Source: Parapristionchus giblindavisi
Taxonomy: Eukaryota > Nematoda > Chromadorea > Rhabditida > Diplogasteridae
Length of the DNA: 64,000 nt
Direction of reading: 5' to 3'
Assembly (NCBI GenBank): GCA_943737045.1
Contig: CALSFV010000288.1
Span: forward strand, 62,001-126,000
In this document: one piece after another, positions 1 to 14,100 of the stretch
Numbering within the stretch: the first letter of the stretch is position 1
How the letters are laid out: each line of letters begins with the position of its first letter
Position numbers and translations under genes: made by a program
Notes under the pieces: model-generated
The model's database searches: none
What the model saw: the letters and a program-made list of their open reading frames with translations, nothing else
What the model was told of the DNA's origin: nothing

Positions 1-982
1 TTTGCTAAGCCCGGAGTGTAGTGACTTATCACTACTTTATCAACAAAATCACAGTAGTCATAAAAAGGCTTTCAAGAACTGTAATCAAAATGAACTCCCA
101 CACAGATAATACTCTTGACTGAGTATCGGCGTCAATTATATGGTGGTCCGTTCAGACCACACATTTATTAATTCCCTTTTATCTCAATTTCTCATTCTTT
201 CGACTCTGTTTCACTTATCAATTCAAATTATTCAATCTTCACTTCATTCTCGCTCGTTCCTCCCCTCTATAGCCTTGCCCACCTATTGATTCTCGTTTGT
301 ATCCGTTTTGGTTTAATTACCCAAGTTTGAGGTTTCCCCTACCCTCGGACTTGTCCTCTACTCGTTTTCTACGAGTTTTCTTCGGCGTCAAGCCCTCTTC
401 TGGTAGCCAAGTCTACCTTCTCGTTCATCTCGACATCAACGTCATCTATCTTCGTTAACCAGTATGTTCTCGTAATTAATTGTAATTGTGTAATAATAAG
501 TGTTTATATAATCTCTTGTTTCTCTCACATCACATAATCAATTGTCAGTAAGGGTCTGGGTAGTCGTCCTCCGTGTTACCTAATAAGCTACTTTCGTCGA
601 AAGCAGTATACCTGTTCAGTCAAATGTGAGATGGGCAAGTTGGAATAACTAAAACTGATCTACTTAATGGCTCTTTCTGATTTCATGTCGGAAGAATTTG
701 ACATTCTCCGTATAAAAGCGGCGCTCTCAACCACTACACTATCCCGGAAATTATCAAATTTTTCCATATTACTTATATGTTATATTCTTATTTACATTTC
801 TTATTTATCAATAAACAAAATGAAGGCCAATTTACTTTTTCGTACTCGTTCATATCGCTGAGAACACTGTTCAATGAAAAAAAGAATTATTCTAGAAATC
901 AAACATTTATAAGAGATCAACCACAATCATTCATGAATTTACAACAACAATGCAATGTACAAACAAAACAACAAATAACGAA
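1..982. other. 3' flank of the PGAP2-like gene, no gene seen
   Basis: This is the downstream flank of the minus-strand gene that ends at 983. It is AT-rich with short pyrimidine tracts. I see no exon chain with matching splice phases on either strand. The only structured item is a weak tRNA-like stretch on the minus strand near 673-755. Confidence 0.5.
673..755 (-). repeat. tRNA-like relic (box A only)
   Basis: Read on the minus strand, the segment contains GATAGTGTAGTGGTTGAGAG, a good match to a tRNA box A/D-arm. A possible short anticodon stem (CCG/CGG) follows. The box B region is degenerate and no acceptor stem pairs, so this looks like a decayed tRNA or tRNA-derived repeat, not a working tRNA gene. 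Confidence 0.3.
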
Positions 983-3298
983 CTACGCTTCTAATAGGAT
1001 AGTTGAAGTTGACTTCGGCGAGGGGTTTTCGTCTTTTCTTATGGCAATTACTCGGAATCCACTGTATATCTGCATTAGTTCATACAAGTTTACGAACCAG
1101 AACATGGCGTTTAGTCCGACCAATGAATATTCGAATAGACAGAAGATGACGTAGGCTGAAATGTTTCACAAATCCATATTTTAAACTTTTAAAACTACCA
1201 TTTATAATTTCTAATTTTATTTGAGATATTTCCTCTAGGAAAACACGTGAACCACTTGCAGAACTCTACTATAGTCTAGTATGAAAATGAACATAATAGT
1301 CAAAAAAACACTATAATATGCGGCATAAACACGTTTTGAGGTTGCATGTATGATCGGCAACGTGCTCATATCGTCCTTATTCAAGTACTTCTTTGTAAAC
1401 AATTTTTTAAATCGTCAACGACCAAATTTCCCTTATATCAAAAAATTGACAATTTCCTATAGAATTTCACTATCAACCAACAAAAAAATTAAATCAATCA
1501 ATTAATTGTAACAACGAGATGAGGATTGATTTAAATAAAGTAAAATTAAATAAATCTTATCAACTCAAAAATCATAGAAATCCAGTTTGTATTTCGCATC
1601 AACCCTCAGGACTAGTATTCAACAAAAAAACAATAAAACAGAGTCGACTCACCCCACAATTTACAGTTCTCCTGTGATAATGGCCACAATATGGTAGCTG
1701 AAGTTGTTCCAAAAACATAGAGAATGAGCAGAATAAGCTTCAGAATGAAAGTTCGCGCGTACTGAAGATGGAATGTTACAATGGTTATTATTTGTTTGGC
1801 ACTTGATCGAGTACCGACTGGATGATAACTATTTACATATGAGAGACAAGCGCTAATGAATAGACAAAGCAGGCTGATAGTTCTCATTCAACGGTCATTG
1901 TATTGTCATGGCATGGTAATTGTCATTGCCATTGTCATTGTCATTGTTCCACAGCTTTTCTTTACCACAGGGAGAGCGCGCATTGAAATTTTGGCAAAAT
2001 GCCAAAAAAATTACGGTATGACTGCACCGTGGTGTGGCTCTCGTCGTCTGCGTCTCTCACTTTTGCGTGCTCTCTCTCTTTTTCGCTCTACCTTTTTCTC
2101 TGTTACACCATGAGCGCTCTCGAAACGCTGTGCGTTCCTTGTCAACAGTCGACTTATTGTTAGTGCCAGTAGTGTGAAACCTACCAGTTTCTGTCTATCC
2201 TTAACTCCTATTATCCTCATTAAATGTACGCTTATCGACATACTGCCAATGCTTCCAGTTGCCCAGACCACAAAGAGCGAAGCATGAAAATCTGTAATTT
2301 AGAGAATTCAAAAATAGCCCATTAAAAGCGAATAAGAACAGTGAAATCGTCTTATAGAAAAGAAATCCATCTATCTATTTTCTACTCTTATATTGTACAA
2401 CTTAATCCTGTTCAATATATTTGATGGAAATAAATATATGTAAACAACTCACGAAATCCAAATATTGAGTGGACATCGAATACCGTAACACAGACAAGAC
2501 CAGTTACTTCTAAATACATGAAAACATTCAACCAACGTTGGCCCGATCCAGGTGGCCAGATTTTGGGGAATAACTGAAACAAATAAAGTTTTAATCGTAG
2601 AATAATGGCTGCTACAGTTTTTTTCGTTTCTTCTTATTTTATCGTTATTTTATCGAATAATGATTTTGTTTAACTATAAGTATGCCAGAAAATTGTAAGA
2701 AACGATAAATATTAAAATATTTAATTTAAGCGCCTAAATACAAAAAAATGAAACGAGATAAAACTCACAATGGCTATTAGCATTCTTGGAGGCACATGAA
2801 CAAATAGAATCATCATCCAAATTAGTTTTTGTGGTTCCCAAACTCCAATTGAATAGGATATTGGAGGTACGCTACTATAATGAATTAATTTTATTAGTGT
2901 AACGTATTTATATAATCTAGTTTTACAATTAGTGTGCGTGAAAAATTATGCTTGTATGTACATCCATGAATATTATTAACATAAAAATAATATATACAAT
3001 ACCTTTTAACATGAGGACAATTTGACATTGAAAAATTGGATACGACATCTGATTGAAAGACAAAGGTGTACGCAACGCAAAAGTAGATTCCAGCGGCTGG
3101 AAAGAAGGCAAGATAAATCAATATCTATATCATGACATGAATTACGACGATTTTTTTAGAATTCTAATAATAACAAGTGATCAATGGTTTAAAAAAGGTA
3201 CCTGGTAGCAACGTTGCTGCTAACGTTAACCATTTGAATGATAAGTAAATGCTCGGATCAACGAATGGAAATGGAGATGATTTCAAATCACTCTTCAT
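983..3298 (-). CDS. PGAP2: PGAP2/FRAG1-like GPI-anchor remodelling membrane protein
   Basis: Seven minus-strand exons join in frame: 3202-3298, 3003-3096, 2769-2871, 2453-2573, 2185-2291, 1653-1761 and 983-1155 (stop at 983-985). They give 267 aa; human PGAP2 is about 254 aa. Every junction has a GT/AG pair and matching phase. The order of landmarks fits the Frag1/DRAM/Sfk1 family: an N-terminal segment with a first hydrophobic helix, a luminal stretch with a Cys followed by PPISYSIGVWEP, several hydrophobic helices, and a C-terminal ENC then YVIFCLFEYSLVG. Family members are ER/Golgi multi-pass proteins needed for lipid remodelling of GPI anchors. The ATG at 3298 is the first in-frame start in exon 1, and a non-AUG or further 5' exon cannot be excluded. 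The family call is firm from alignment by eye; strict orthology versus another Frag1-family member is inferred. Confidence 0.82.
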
Positions 3299-4282
3299 CT
3301 TGTACAATATTTAGCAAAGGAAACTTCCGGTGTTCAAGGCACACGAAGTCCTACTGGAGATCTCGACGAAGCCAGTGATAATCACAATATTTAGTATAAG
3401 ATGTATATGCAGCAGAGGTCACTAGAGAAAAACAACGTGCAGAGACACTGGCTCAGTGAATAACGCCCTCGCGATCTCGTCCTTATATACAGGAATGGAG
3501 AGAATGCCCCAATTTGATTGACATTTGTCGAATATATCGTGCGATATTTGGTCAATTCTTTGATATTTGATCGTTGATCATAGTCATGGCTCGAATGAAG
3601 AATCAGAACGTAGATTTTCTGTATGGTAGAAATTTTTTTTAAAAAGCAAAGGAATAAAAAATGCGTTGGCAACAATCTTTTTTCTTATTAAGCGACAAAA
3701 ATGAATCTCGTGTTAGTTATGTATAAAATTCCGCAATCCCCGTAATGATTGCCTAGATATGTAATAATAATAATATAATAATAAAGGAAAATCTGTGGAT
3801 CGTGTCTTGCAATTTGCATGAGTTGAGAACCGGCGATTTTGTAATGTAAATGTATCTTGAATTGCGTTGATAGTAATGACGAGACATAAACATGTGTACA
3901 GTTAGTCTAAGGCGTCCATGTTGTCACCATGCCGTCTTCCGCGTGTTATGTCTTTATATGTACTTATCGTGTCTATCATTAGTGCACTCTGCTTGTACTA
4001 TGTATCAATAGTCCAGAGTAATCGACCTTGTTGTGCAACATTTGAGTAGTACACTTGATGAAAAAGAACTTACTTTGGTGGAAAATGAACGGAAAGTATC
4101 ACTAAAAATACTCAGTATTGGTTCTACTGAAGATATTCAGTGAGTTGGGTTAAGCGTTTAGAACCACTTCTGGCAGCAACAGCGGGGTCTTACTAATTTT
4201 ATATTTAATGATATACAGTACTATTACATTTGCACCGCCTGTGGCTAATGGTCTGTGCGAAGCATGACAGATTCCTGAACAA
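3299..4282. other. intergenic region upstream of the PGAP2-like gene
   Basis: About 1 kb separates the PGAP2-like start from the TTAA-flanked foldback. It should hold the promoter of the minus-strand gene. I could not pick out a TATA box or other site with confidence, and I see no coding exon in either direction. Confidence 0.5.
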
Positions 4283-4286
4283 TTAA

Positions 4287-6056
4287 GACATCGGCTCAGT
4301 AAGATTCCAGGAAGTGCCGGACATCGACCTCACCGATTTGGCCCAAAATTTTTTAATGGATACCCCCATGGGCCCCCATCACAAAATGGGTATTCATTTC
4401 GGCTGGTTCCTTGAAACACAGATGTGGCGGGTTTTCGAAATTTGAAAACTCGATTTTCACCAGAAAAAAATGGAGCGACCTAGGACCAATGTTAGTGTCG
4501 ATTAATTATAAGTATAAATAGGCAACAAAAACTGGCTATACGACGGTCCGGAGATCCGATCGTAAACTGATTTTTTTACCTCCTCAAAACATTCTAAAAT
4601 TATTTAAAATTTTAAAACAAAAAAGTGCAGTCCAATTTTTGCCTTATCTTATAGAGCAAAAAATTCCGCGTCGAATAAGGGAAAAAAATCAAAAATCGAA
4701 GGACCCGTCTTTTGAGATAAATGAACCTGAAGATGACCCGAAAATATTTTTGTTTTCAAACCCCCTCATGTTTGTATTCATATTGAAGAGCTCGTCGAGT
4801 AGAACAACTTTCATGTTGAACATTTTGTCTGAAACTCATGTACAAGAGAAATACATGAATTAAGATTTGTTGGATCCAAATCTTTATTATCGCTTGTATC
4901 TTGAGAACAAACGACTTTCATAGAATACGACCAACATAAAAAATGATGTACTTGACGAGTACTTTAAAATGAGTATAAACATGGCAAGGTTTCGACAACT
5001 TTTTTTTCAATACTAATTTCCAGGCCATTTTTTCAGCATGGGGGTCTACAATTTTTTTTCGTGAAACAATAAAGTAAGTATGGATTTTTGCGTTCTACAA
5101 TATAGGCGTAATCGCTTTGTACACAAAAAATATTTTACTTTCGTTTTACTCAAAATTGTGTGAACAACCGTGCGAATAAATAAAACTCATGTATTTCTCT
5201 TGCACATGAGTTTCAGACAAAACCTTCAACATGAAAGTTGTTCTACTCGACGAGCTCTTCAGTATGAGTACAAACATGAGGGGGTTTGAAAACAAAAATA
5301 TTTTCGGGTCATCTTCAGGTTCATTTATCTCAAAAGACGGGTCCTTCGATTTTTGATTTTTTTCCCTTATTCGACGCGGAATTTTTTGCTCTATAAGATA
5401 AGGTAAAAATTGGACTGCACTTTTTTGTTTTAAAATTATTTTATTTTCGTTTCACTCAAAATTAGCAGATAAACGTGTGTAACTCTCTTGTATATGCGTT
5501 TCTGACAAAACCTCCAACATGAAAGTTGTTCTACTCGACGAGCTCTTCAATATGAGCACAAACATGAGGGGGTTTGAAAACAAAAATATTTTCGGGTCAT
5601 CTTCAGGTTCATTTATCTCAAAAGACGGGTCCTTCGATTTTTGATTTTTTTCCCTTATTCGACGCGGAATTTTTTGCTCTATAAGATAAGGCAAAAATTG
5701 GACTGCACTTTTTTGTTTTAAAATTTTAAATAATTTTAGAATGTTTTGAGGAGGTAAAAAAATCAGTTTGCGATCGGATCTCCGGACCGTCGTATAGCCA
5801 GTTTTTGTTGTCTATTTATACTTATAATTAATCGACACTAACATTGGTCCTAGGTCGCTCCATTTTTTTCTGGTGAAAATCGAGTTTTCAAATTTCGAAA
5901 ACCCGCCACATCTGTGTTTCAAGGAACCAGCCGAAATGAATACCCATTTTGTGATGGGGGCCAATGGGGGCATCCATAAAAAAAATTTGGGCCAAATCGG
6001 TGAGGTCGATGTCCGGGGTCACTGGCTCAACCCTCGAATCTTACTGAGCCGGTGTC
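4287..6056. mobile_element. 1.8 kb foldback element with TTAA target duplication
   Basis: Two inverted arms meet in the middle. The outer end reads GACATCGGCTCAGTAAG on the left and the complement of GACACCGGCTCAGTAAG on the right. TTAA lies immediately outside both ends (4283-4286 and 6057-6060). The arms remain mostly complementary for roughly 700 bp, and one inner unit (near 4630-4870) has two inverted copies on the right (near 5180-5410 and 5460-5700). No transposase is encoded, so this looks like a non-autonomous element. A TTAA target is typical of piggyBac-like transposons. A second member of the family is at 38765-40259. Confidence 0.82.
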
Positions 6057-6384
6057 TTAAATAAATAAATAAATATGTTAATAGAAGTCAGTGATCAATA
6101 ACCAAGAAAGTGGGCACAATGTAGTTATCTCATTATAAATGCGTCCTCTCTCATTGTCATTATTTTCCTTCCTTGAATCCTCATATTACTATGGGTTACT
6201 CTCTTCAAACCCTGTCTCATTGTTTCGCTTCTATGCTTGCGGTGGTATTATCGTAGAATATTCCATCTCACTTTTTGAGATTTTATTCCATTTTTGAGAT
6301 CTCATTTCCTTGTATCACAATGCAGATTCAGTGATTTCTCTGAATCTGCAGTCTGAAGTGTGCTGCTTATTTGATCTTGATAAA

Positions 6385-8164
6385 ATGGCAAAGGTGAATG
6401 TCGTTATTCAAAGTACATGGTGATAATTCCTGGCTAATTCAGTCCGTCCTAGTCCCTTCTGCTTTACGTAACAATCTAGATTTCGACAAACACTGTGACT
6501 TTTTTTATTAACTTTATCGAGATCAACTTAGCGGTGAATAACAGGATCTGTATGGACATGGGATGTTTCCGCTGTTCCTTTTTTCTTGTCATGGTCATAA
6601 ATCCTGGTCCGACGTTCGGCACAATTTCATCCTCTGTAACTGTAACTATTCATTTGTCATTATTCCTTATATCCAATCTTTAATTTCAGAACGACATGGG
6701 TATATTCGGCAAGGGCCTGGTGTACCTTCTCAGGGTTTGTCGAAATAAATTAATATTATTTAATTAATATTTAAATATTTTTATTTAACTCGATCGATAA
6801 TTCAGGATTTCTCATGTTGGACGTCCACCCATGGCATTCCCCACATTGGAATGGCCAATAATTTCATACTGAGAATCTTCTGGGTACGGTAGATGTTATT
6901 GATTGATGAAACATCGGTTTACAGATTTACTATTTGATAATTCAAAGTTTTCTGGTACAAGCCATTTCTGAGTGAATGTGATAACATTGTATTGGAGAGA
7001 GTTTTCATTTTGCATGGTCGTTCTGGCTTTCAAAGTCACACTCTGAGAGGCACAATAATTTAACTCTCCGTTATGGCCACACTCTTGCTGACAGAGAAAG
7101 TGTGAGAGCTTTAGCAAAGCGGAGAGTTTCAAATTATCTGTGGACCTCTTGACAGAACACGTTGTATTGATTAAATGATAAAAATATTGATTGCTAAGAT
7201 TATTGATTTTTAAAAATAATTGATTGAAGGTCCTTATCGTCTGTGGTTGTTTCCTCGGATTCTTCGTACAATTGCGCATGCTCATCACCAAATTTCTGTC
7301 CTACCAAGTGAACACAGAAACCAAGGTTGATCTTTGATCTTTGACCTTTTGATCTTTGATCTTTGATCTTTCAGCTCGAATTCAAGGAAAGATCCTTTCC
7401 CGTGATTACAGTATGCCATCTAAATCCGTGGAAAAAGGACGTGTCGAATGCGGAGAGCGCATATTTGAGAGATATGGTCTGTTTTTTTTCTTCTGTGGGA
7501 GGAGTCTAACATGGTAAAATGGGAAAAGATATGAAGATTTGCAGATGACTGCATACACAGACGCAGGTCCGAATGCGAACTTCGGATTTCAGAAGAGAAA
7601 CATCCAAAGACAACAGGTACTTTTTAAAGGAGCGTCAGCTAATTTGCAATTCTCCGCTCTGGCAATGCTCTCGCGTTTTCTTTGATTACGAAAGAGAGTA
7701 ACCAGAGAGGAGAGTAAGATTAACCTCATCATGCGCATTTCAATTTGTTCAACGTTCAGTCGTATTTCACACTTTAACTTGTTATAATTTAAAAAAATAG
7801 AAAATCTACATTTTTTTAAAAATCGATAAAATCGATAATTCAAAAAAAATGAAATTTTAGAGAGCAGTTCGATTGAATGCCCTCATCAGTGAAAGTCTAA
7901 TCACGATGGCTGAGGAGAGCGATGAAGGGACAGCCAATTCTACCTTGGTGAGTTTCCGAAATAACTTTACTCTTTGCATCGACAATACTCTCTCGCAGTC
8001 AGAGAAAACGAGAGACTGTGGCCAGAGCGGAAAGTTTCGAATTAGTTTAGGGCGTAGTCTCGGAACATAGTTGAGTGCAAGATTGTAAATACACGACGTT
8101 ATGTACCATTCATAGTAAAGGGGTAATTGAAAATTTGGCAAAATAAAAATATATTTATATATTC

Positions 8165-8195
<31 letters not shown>

Positions 8196-11100
8196 TAATT
8201 ATTCATATTATAGAATGACATCGCCTACACTTACGACGATCTCGTTGCATCATGCACTTACAACGCGATAACGTGCAATGCATCGTGGGTTTCAAAAACA
8301 TTTCATATTTAAAGAAGGAGACCCTTAAGTTGTCATGACTGACCACCGCCACTAGAGTTGGCTATTCGGGGGTTGCGGCCCGCAATGGCCTTGACTCTTT
8401 ATTTCTAATGATTGCGTGCCCGCAATGCGGTGTAAAATCATTGCGGGCCCGCAATGATTCTGTTCTCTCAAGCAAACGAGAGAGCGAAGGAAAGTGAAGA
8501 GAACAAAAGAACGACCGATCACAAAAAGTGGCCAGATAGGAATAAAGTAGTCATTGCGGGCCCGCAATGCTATTGCGGCCCGCAATGATTTAACAAGCAT
8601 TGCGGGCCCGCAATGCGTGTCCGTTATTGCCAACCCTAACCGCCACGATAAGCATGTTGGCTATTGTTTATATTATACGGTAATTGGCGTACGGGATAAT
8701 GAGAAAATTAGAGAGCCAAATATGCAAATCGGATGGGCACTCTCTACATACCTTAAAAATTGTACTTTCAATGCGCATAGTGAGCTTTGAACATATCGGG
8801 AATCAATATCAGATATGCCTTTCGATTCGTGCGATGAATCTCTATCATTCTGTATGAACAGTCTTATTACGAAAAAAAATCGTGGGTCTCCATCTTTAAG
8901 AAATAATAAATAAATAAAAATAACATAGAAACATCTTTATTATACGCTTTGGTCACACTATCTTGCTACCGCGATAGAGCGTGGTCTGAGATTTTAAGAT
9001 CAACCAGTAAGATGGAAGGATCATCGAAGCAACTTTTTTGAGACATAGAAGAAGCAATGAGTTGCCAACAATGCACATCGAGAGAGTATGGCCAATGAGG
9101 AGAGTAAAATTGGCTTGTGGTGTGCCCCTTAAAGGTGGAGACCCGCGAATGTTCATTCAAATCTCTTGTAACTAGCTTATGCAAGTGTAAAGTGATATAA
9201 GAGAAGAGTGAGTCACCGCTCGTCAATCCCTTAGCGCAGTGGTAACACTTCTCTCTAGATAGCGCATGGCCGTGGGTTCGAATCCTATTGCCGAACTTTC
9301 CTATTTTCAAAAAGCGCGCCTTTGCCTGCGATTGCAAGCATGATTCATTCATATTTCAAGCAATCAATAAGCATTATTAGCGTTAAATAAATGGTGTACT
9401 GTATGTAGAATAACTTTTGCTAACTTTCTGTCTTTACAGTTTGTTCACGAAAATATTCGCGGGAGTCCACCTTTAAAGGCACACCCTAACAATAAGCTAA
9501 TTCTACTCTCACTGTGAGCATATTCTGCTGTTGACAAATAGGAATTTCAAATTAGCTAGTTGTGTGCGTTTGGAATGAACACTGTTTATTGATTATTTTG
9601 TAATATTATTGATTATCAAGGGGTTCCACTTTCAGTGATTTCGTATACAAATACGACCCATACTTTGGTCGGTGCATACAGTATAACAAGGAAGAGACGC
9701 AGGTGAGTTCGCGAGCCGGACCACTCTACGGACTTCGACTAGTCATCAGAACTGATCAGGTATTGATTTTTTTCATATTTAAAGAATATTCCATGCTAAT
9801 TGCATTCTTCGGACTCACCACACTCTTTATCTCCCGGTGAGAGAATGTTGCCGGAGCGAGAGAAATACATTTCCTTCCTGTGTGCCCAATTTAAAGTGAA
9901 TGAAGCCAAACGATAATAATTGAAATAAAAATATTGGATTACTCCCCGCTTTTACATATCTGCTCTCTCATTGTTGTGTTGTTTCATTACTTTGGAGCTA
10001 ATAAATGATTCAGGAAACGTATCTACCGTGGACCGATTCTGCAGGAGTCGTAGTAACGATTCACAATACGGTAGGGTCCGAGAGGACTACCCTTCTATTG
10101 ATTGATTTGCAGTCGCAAGAACCGTATCCGGACGTGTTCGGTTACTACGCGGGACCGGGGATCGCTTCGTCGTTCGGAATACGGTACATCGATACGTCAC
10201 GGTTCGTTTGTCTACACAATATGTAGGTCTATCCGAGAGAACAGAGAGGCTGTTGGCAAGGACCTTTCAAGTCTACAACGCCTTTGTGGACTGAATAAGC
10301 AAATAAAATCACTTTTATTGTCACAAATTTTCCTCACGCGATCATTGTGTAATCATTGATTGTTCATTCCAGTCAACCTGCTCCATATGGGGACTGTACA
10401 CGGGTACAAGATCTCAATCTGCCCAATTATGTTGGAGCCTATCAGGTTTATTTATTTATTTAATTGTTCCAAGCGCAAGATAGATACTAGATCAATGGAT
10501 ATTCTTATTTTTGTTATTCTTATTTTTTTCCGTGGCATTATGCATAAGTGGAAATGATATAATAAAAAATAATAATTTTAAAATTCTCCAGGTAGAAGCT
10601 TGCTATCGTTCATGCGTGCAGGAGGAGATTATAAAGCAATGCGGATGCTATGCGGCCTTGTATATCTTTTATATTTATATTACAAAGTAAAATAAATTTT
10701 GAAATATCAAAAGCACGCAAGGCGCTAATTTGTAACTCTCCGCTCTGGCAATGCTCATTCGTTACTCTTGTCTACGAGAGTGTTTCAAGAGCGGGGAGCT
10801 TTAAATTAGCTATGCCTTTGAGGATTTGTTGAGTTTTCAAGAATATCAATTTTCCAAGAATATCGATTTTCCAAGAATATCGATTTTCCAAGAATATCGA
10901 TTTTCCAGTCTACCGTACCTACAAGGAGACAAGTACCCGTCGTGTTATGTCGCGGATAAATACGACGCAACGAGCAAGAATCGTAATTTTGTATTAAATC
11001 CTTGTTATTTTAAAGGGACACCACGAGCTAATTTTACACTTTACTATGGCACCGCGCTCCCGTAAACAAATAAAGTGAGAGAGCATTGCCAGAGCTAATT

Positions 11101-14100
11101 ATCAAGGGCCTTTAATTTATTTAATTGTTTCGCTCAGTTGATTGCAACTTGCATATAGCAAACATTGGAAACAAACATTTTAAAAAAAATTATTTATTAT
11201 CATTAGTATTATTTTTATTAATATTATTTTTATTAATATTATTAGTAGTATTAATAGTATTATTATATTCTAGTCGATTGCGTTGACGGTGTAATGGCAA
11301 ACAACGGCACTGGAGGATTCAATATCATTAAATCTTGCGCGTGTCCACAGCCATGCAAGTACGTTTTACTACTTACAATTAGAGACACAACTCGAGCTAA
11401 TTTTAAACTCTCCAATCTGGCAATTCTCTCTCGCTTTGTTTGTTGCGAGAGAACCCTGCCAGAGCGGAGAGTTCAAATTAGCTCGGAACATGCCCTTGAT
11501 TTGAATTTGAGTAGTCTTTCAATGTCCATAATGTTTATTTTATATTCTTTTCTTTTATATATTTATTTTTACACAAACATTTCAGTGTCCAAACATATGT
11601 GGTCACTGTCTCCAACTCGTTTTGGCCTTCAGATAAATTTATGGTAATCTGACATGGGAATGGTCGGAACTCACATATCTCGATCCTCACGAAAGTTAGA
11701 GGGTTTACTAAGACGACTGCGCTGATTCCAAATCTGCAATAAAAACCTGCGAAATGTTTTTCTGAAGCGAGTTATAGCCGCCGAAAAATTCAAGCGATTT
11801 TTCAACTGATTTCACCGCGCGTGTACAGGTTTTTTGAGCAGGTGCTATAAGCAAGTTCTTCTGACACAGCTGCAAGCAGCAGCGTGGTCGAGTGGTAAGA
11901 TGTTTGATTGGTATTCCGGTAGTAGTTATGGTTCGAGTCCCCATGCTGTAACTATGTTTTTGCTGTTTTTTACTTGTGGTAATTTTACAAAGGGAAAGCA
12001 ATGATAATCATTTTATCACATTAACAGTTATGATAATCAACTACGAAACAGTTAAAGCAAAGCGATTTGAGGCAATTGGGGCACAAGATGAAAGCCATGC
12101 TTTGGCAAGTCATAGTGGTACAGGGGGTGGAGTAGATGCTACGAGGGAAACAGAACTGCACCGGGGTTTCGAAGTATCCAGCGGGTGGAGTGTCTAGGTA
12201 TCCCGCACGTGAGAACGAAGGTGTAGCGTGGGAAAATACCGTGGGAAAAGACCGTTTCTTACGGTCCGATTCCCATGATCACACTACCGTCAAATGATGA
12301 TGGAAAAAAAAACAGAAAAAACACAAATCGCTTTGCTTGAACTGTTTCGTAGTTGATTATCATAACTGTTAATGTGATAAAAATTATTTTCATTGTTTTA
12401 CCTTTGTAAAATTACCACAAGTAAAAAACAGCAAAAACATAGTTACAGCATGGGGACTCGAACCATACCTACTTCCGGAATACCAATCAAACATCTTACC
12501 ACTCGACCACGCGCTGTGTCAGAAGAACTTGCTTATAGCACCTGCTCAAAAAACCTGTACACGCGCGGTGAAATCAGTTGAAAATCGCTTGAATTTTTCG
12601 GCGGCTATAACTCGCTTCAGAAAAACATTTCGCAGGTTTTTATTGCAGATTTGGAATCAGCGTAGTCGTCTTACTGGGGAATGGTTTCTTTGATGGTTAA
12701 AATTACGGGGAGTGACCTACATAACAATATTAAGCATGGTCGACTTAGTAAGAATCAACTTTTAAAAGTTGCCATTGATCGATTTTTTAAACGAAACCAG
12801 TCGCATATCCGCCGCACGAATGACAGCCAAAAAGATGTTTTTTTTTGTTTTTTTCACTTTTTGAACACCAGTTTTCCCCCGACAGCATTTCATGTCGGGG
12901 GGTTCGATTCCCCCGACAGCATTTCATGTCTGCATGGTAATTCAAGCATAAAAAATGCTGTTTCAGTGAAAATAAAGTCCAAAATATCATTTTTGGCTGT
13001 CTTTCGTGCGGCGGATATGCGACGGGTTTCGTTTAAAAAATCGATCAATGGCAACTTTTAAAAGTTGATTCTTACTAAGTCGACCATGCTGAATATTGCT
13101 ATGTAGGTCACTCCCCGTAATTTCAACCATCAAAGAAACCATTCCCTAGTTAGTAAACCCTCTAACTTTCGTGAGGATCGAGAAACAGTCGCGCCGGAAA
13201 GTCAGTGCCAACTTTTTGTTTTTGCTATATTTTGTAAACCAAGCGTGCTATCGGGCCGCTCTCGCGAGTTCTTATGGGAAATTTATCGAGGAATCCGGTC
13301 CTGTTATTGCGGACTCATGAAAATTTTTTGTTATTGCGTAATGATGATGCATGCAATCGAAGTCCACTTTTTTGAAAAATCATAACTCCGAGGAAAATTT
13401 TTTTCCAGCCTACCGTTCTTCTATAAGTTTGAGATCTACGCCTCGGCTACCCAGAAAAAATTTTTTAGGTTGCTGCAATTTTTTTCAACCGCAGCGGCCT
13501 TGATGCAAATTGGCGGCTGCAAACTCATATCTCTGCTCCAAGACATGGTAGAGACTCGTTCTTGTGATCAAAATGATCCTTATGATGTCCTAAATATACC
13601 CTGAAAGTTTGGTCTTGATCGGACCACAATTGCATTCAGTACACCAAAAAGTCATTTTTTCCGATGACCTCACTTTGAGGGCCTACAATTATGTGAGTGA
13701 TTTTTCTAAAAATGTGGTTCTTATGCTATAATGTGCCAAATCCATCATAGAATAAGTCTACAAGTTTGGGAGAACCCATCTTGCAACCCCTCGGTGTCAC
13801 ATCAGTCTTTCCCGCACGCAATCACTGCGCGTGCGCGCGCCGCTCCCCTTACAAGGGAGAGAGAAGGGGAGCGAGGGAAGGGGCTGGAGATGCGTCTCCG
13901 AAATGAGCGCATGCTCGCTTGACGCTTGCCGTGAAGATGGGAAGCAAGCTGATTTCACCGGATGACTTCTGGGATGGATTTGGCATATTTTAGCACAAGA
14001 ACCACATTTTTAGAAAAATCACTCACATAATTGTTGGCCCTCAAAGTGAGGTCATCGGAAAAAATGACTTTTTGGGGTACTGAAGGCAATTGGGGTCCGA

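Noticed and set aside
1762..1887. Longer version of PGAP2-like exon 6 starting near 1850
   Set aside because: No acceptor there matches phase 0 of the preceding exon; the CTTCAG acceptor at 1762-1767 does, and the protein then aligns without a gap.
9213..9290. Functional tRNA gene
   Set aside because: Boxes A and B are good but no seven-pair acceptor stem or clear anticodon arm can be drawn; it lies in the loop of a foldback.
10229..10296. Possible extra channel-gene exon after 10201
   Set aside because: In all frames it inserts unrelated residues or a stop between GIRYIDTSR and PAPYGDCT, which are adjacent in the family; direct splicing 10201 to 10373 keeps phase.
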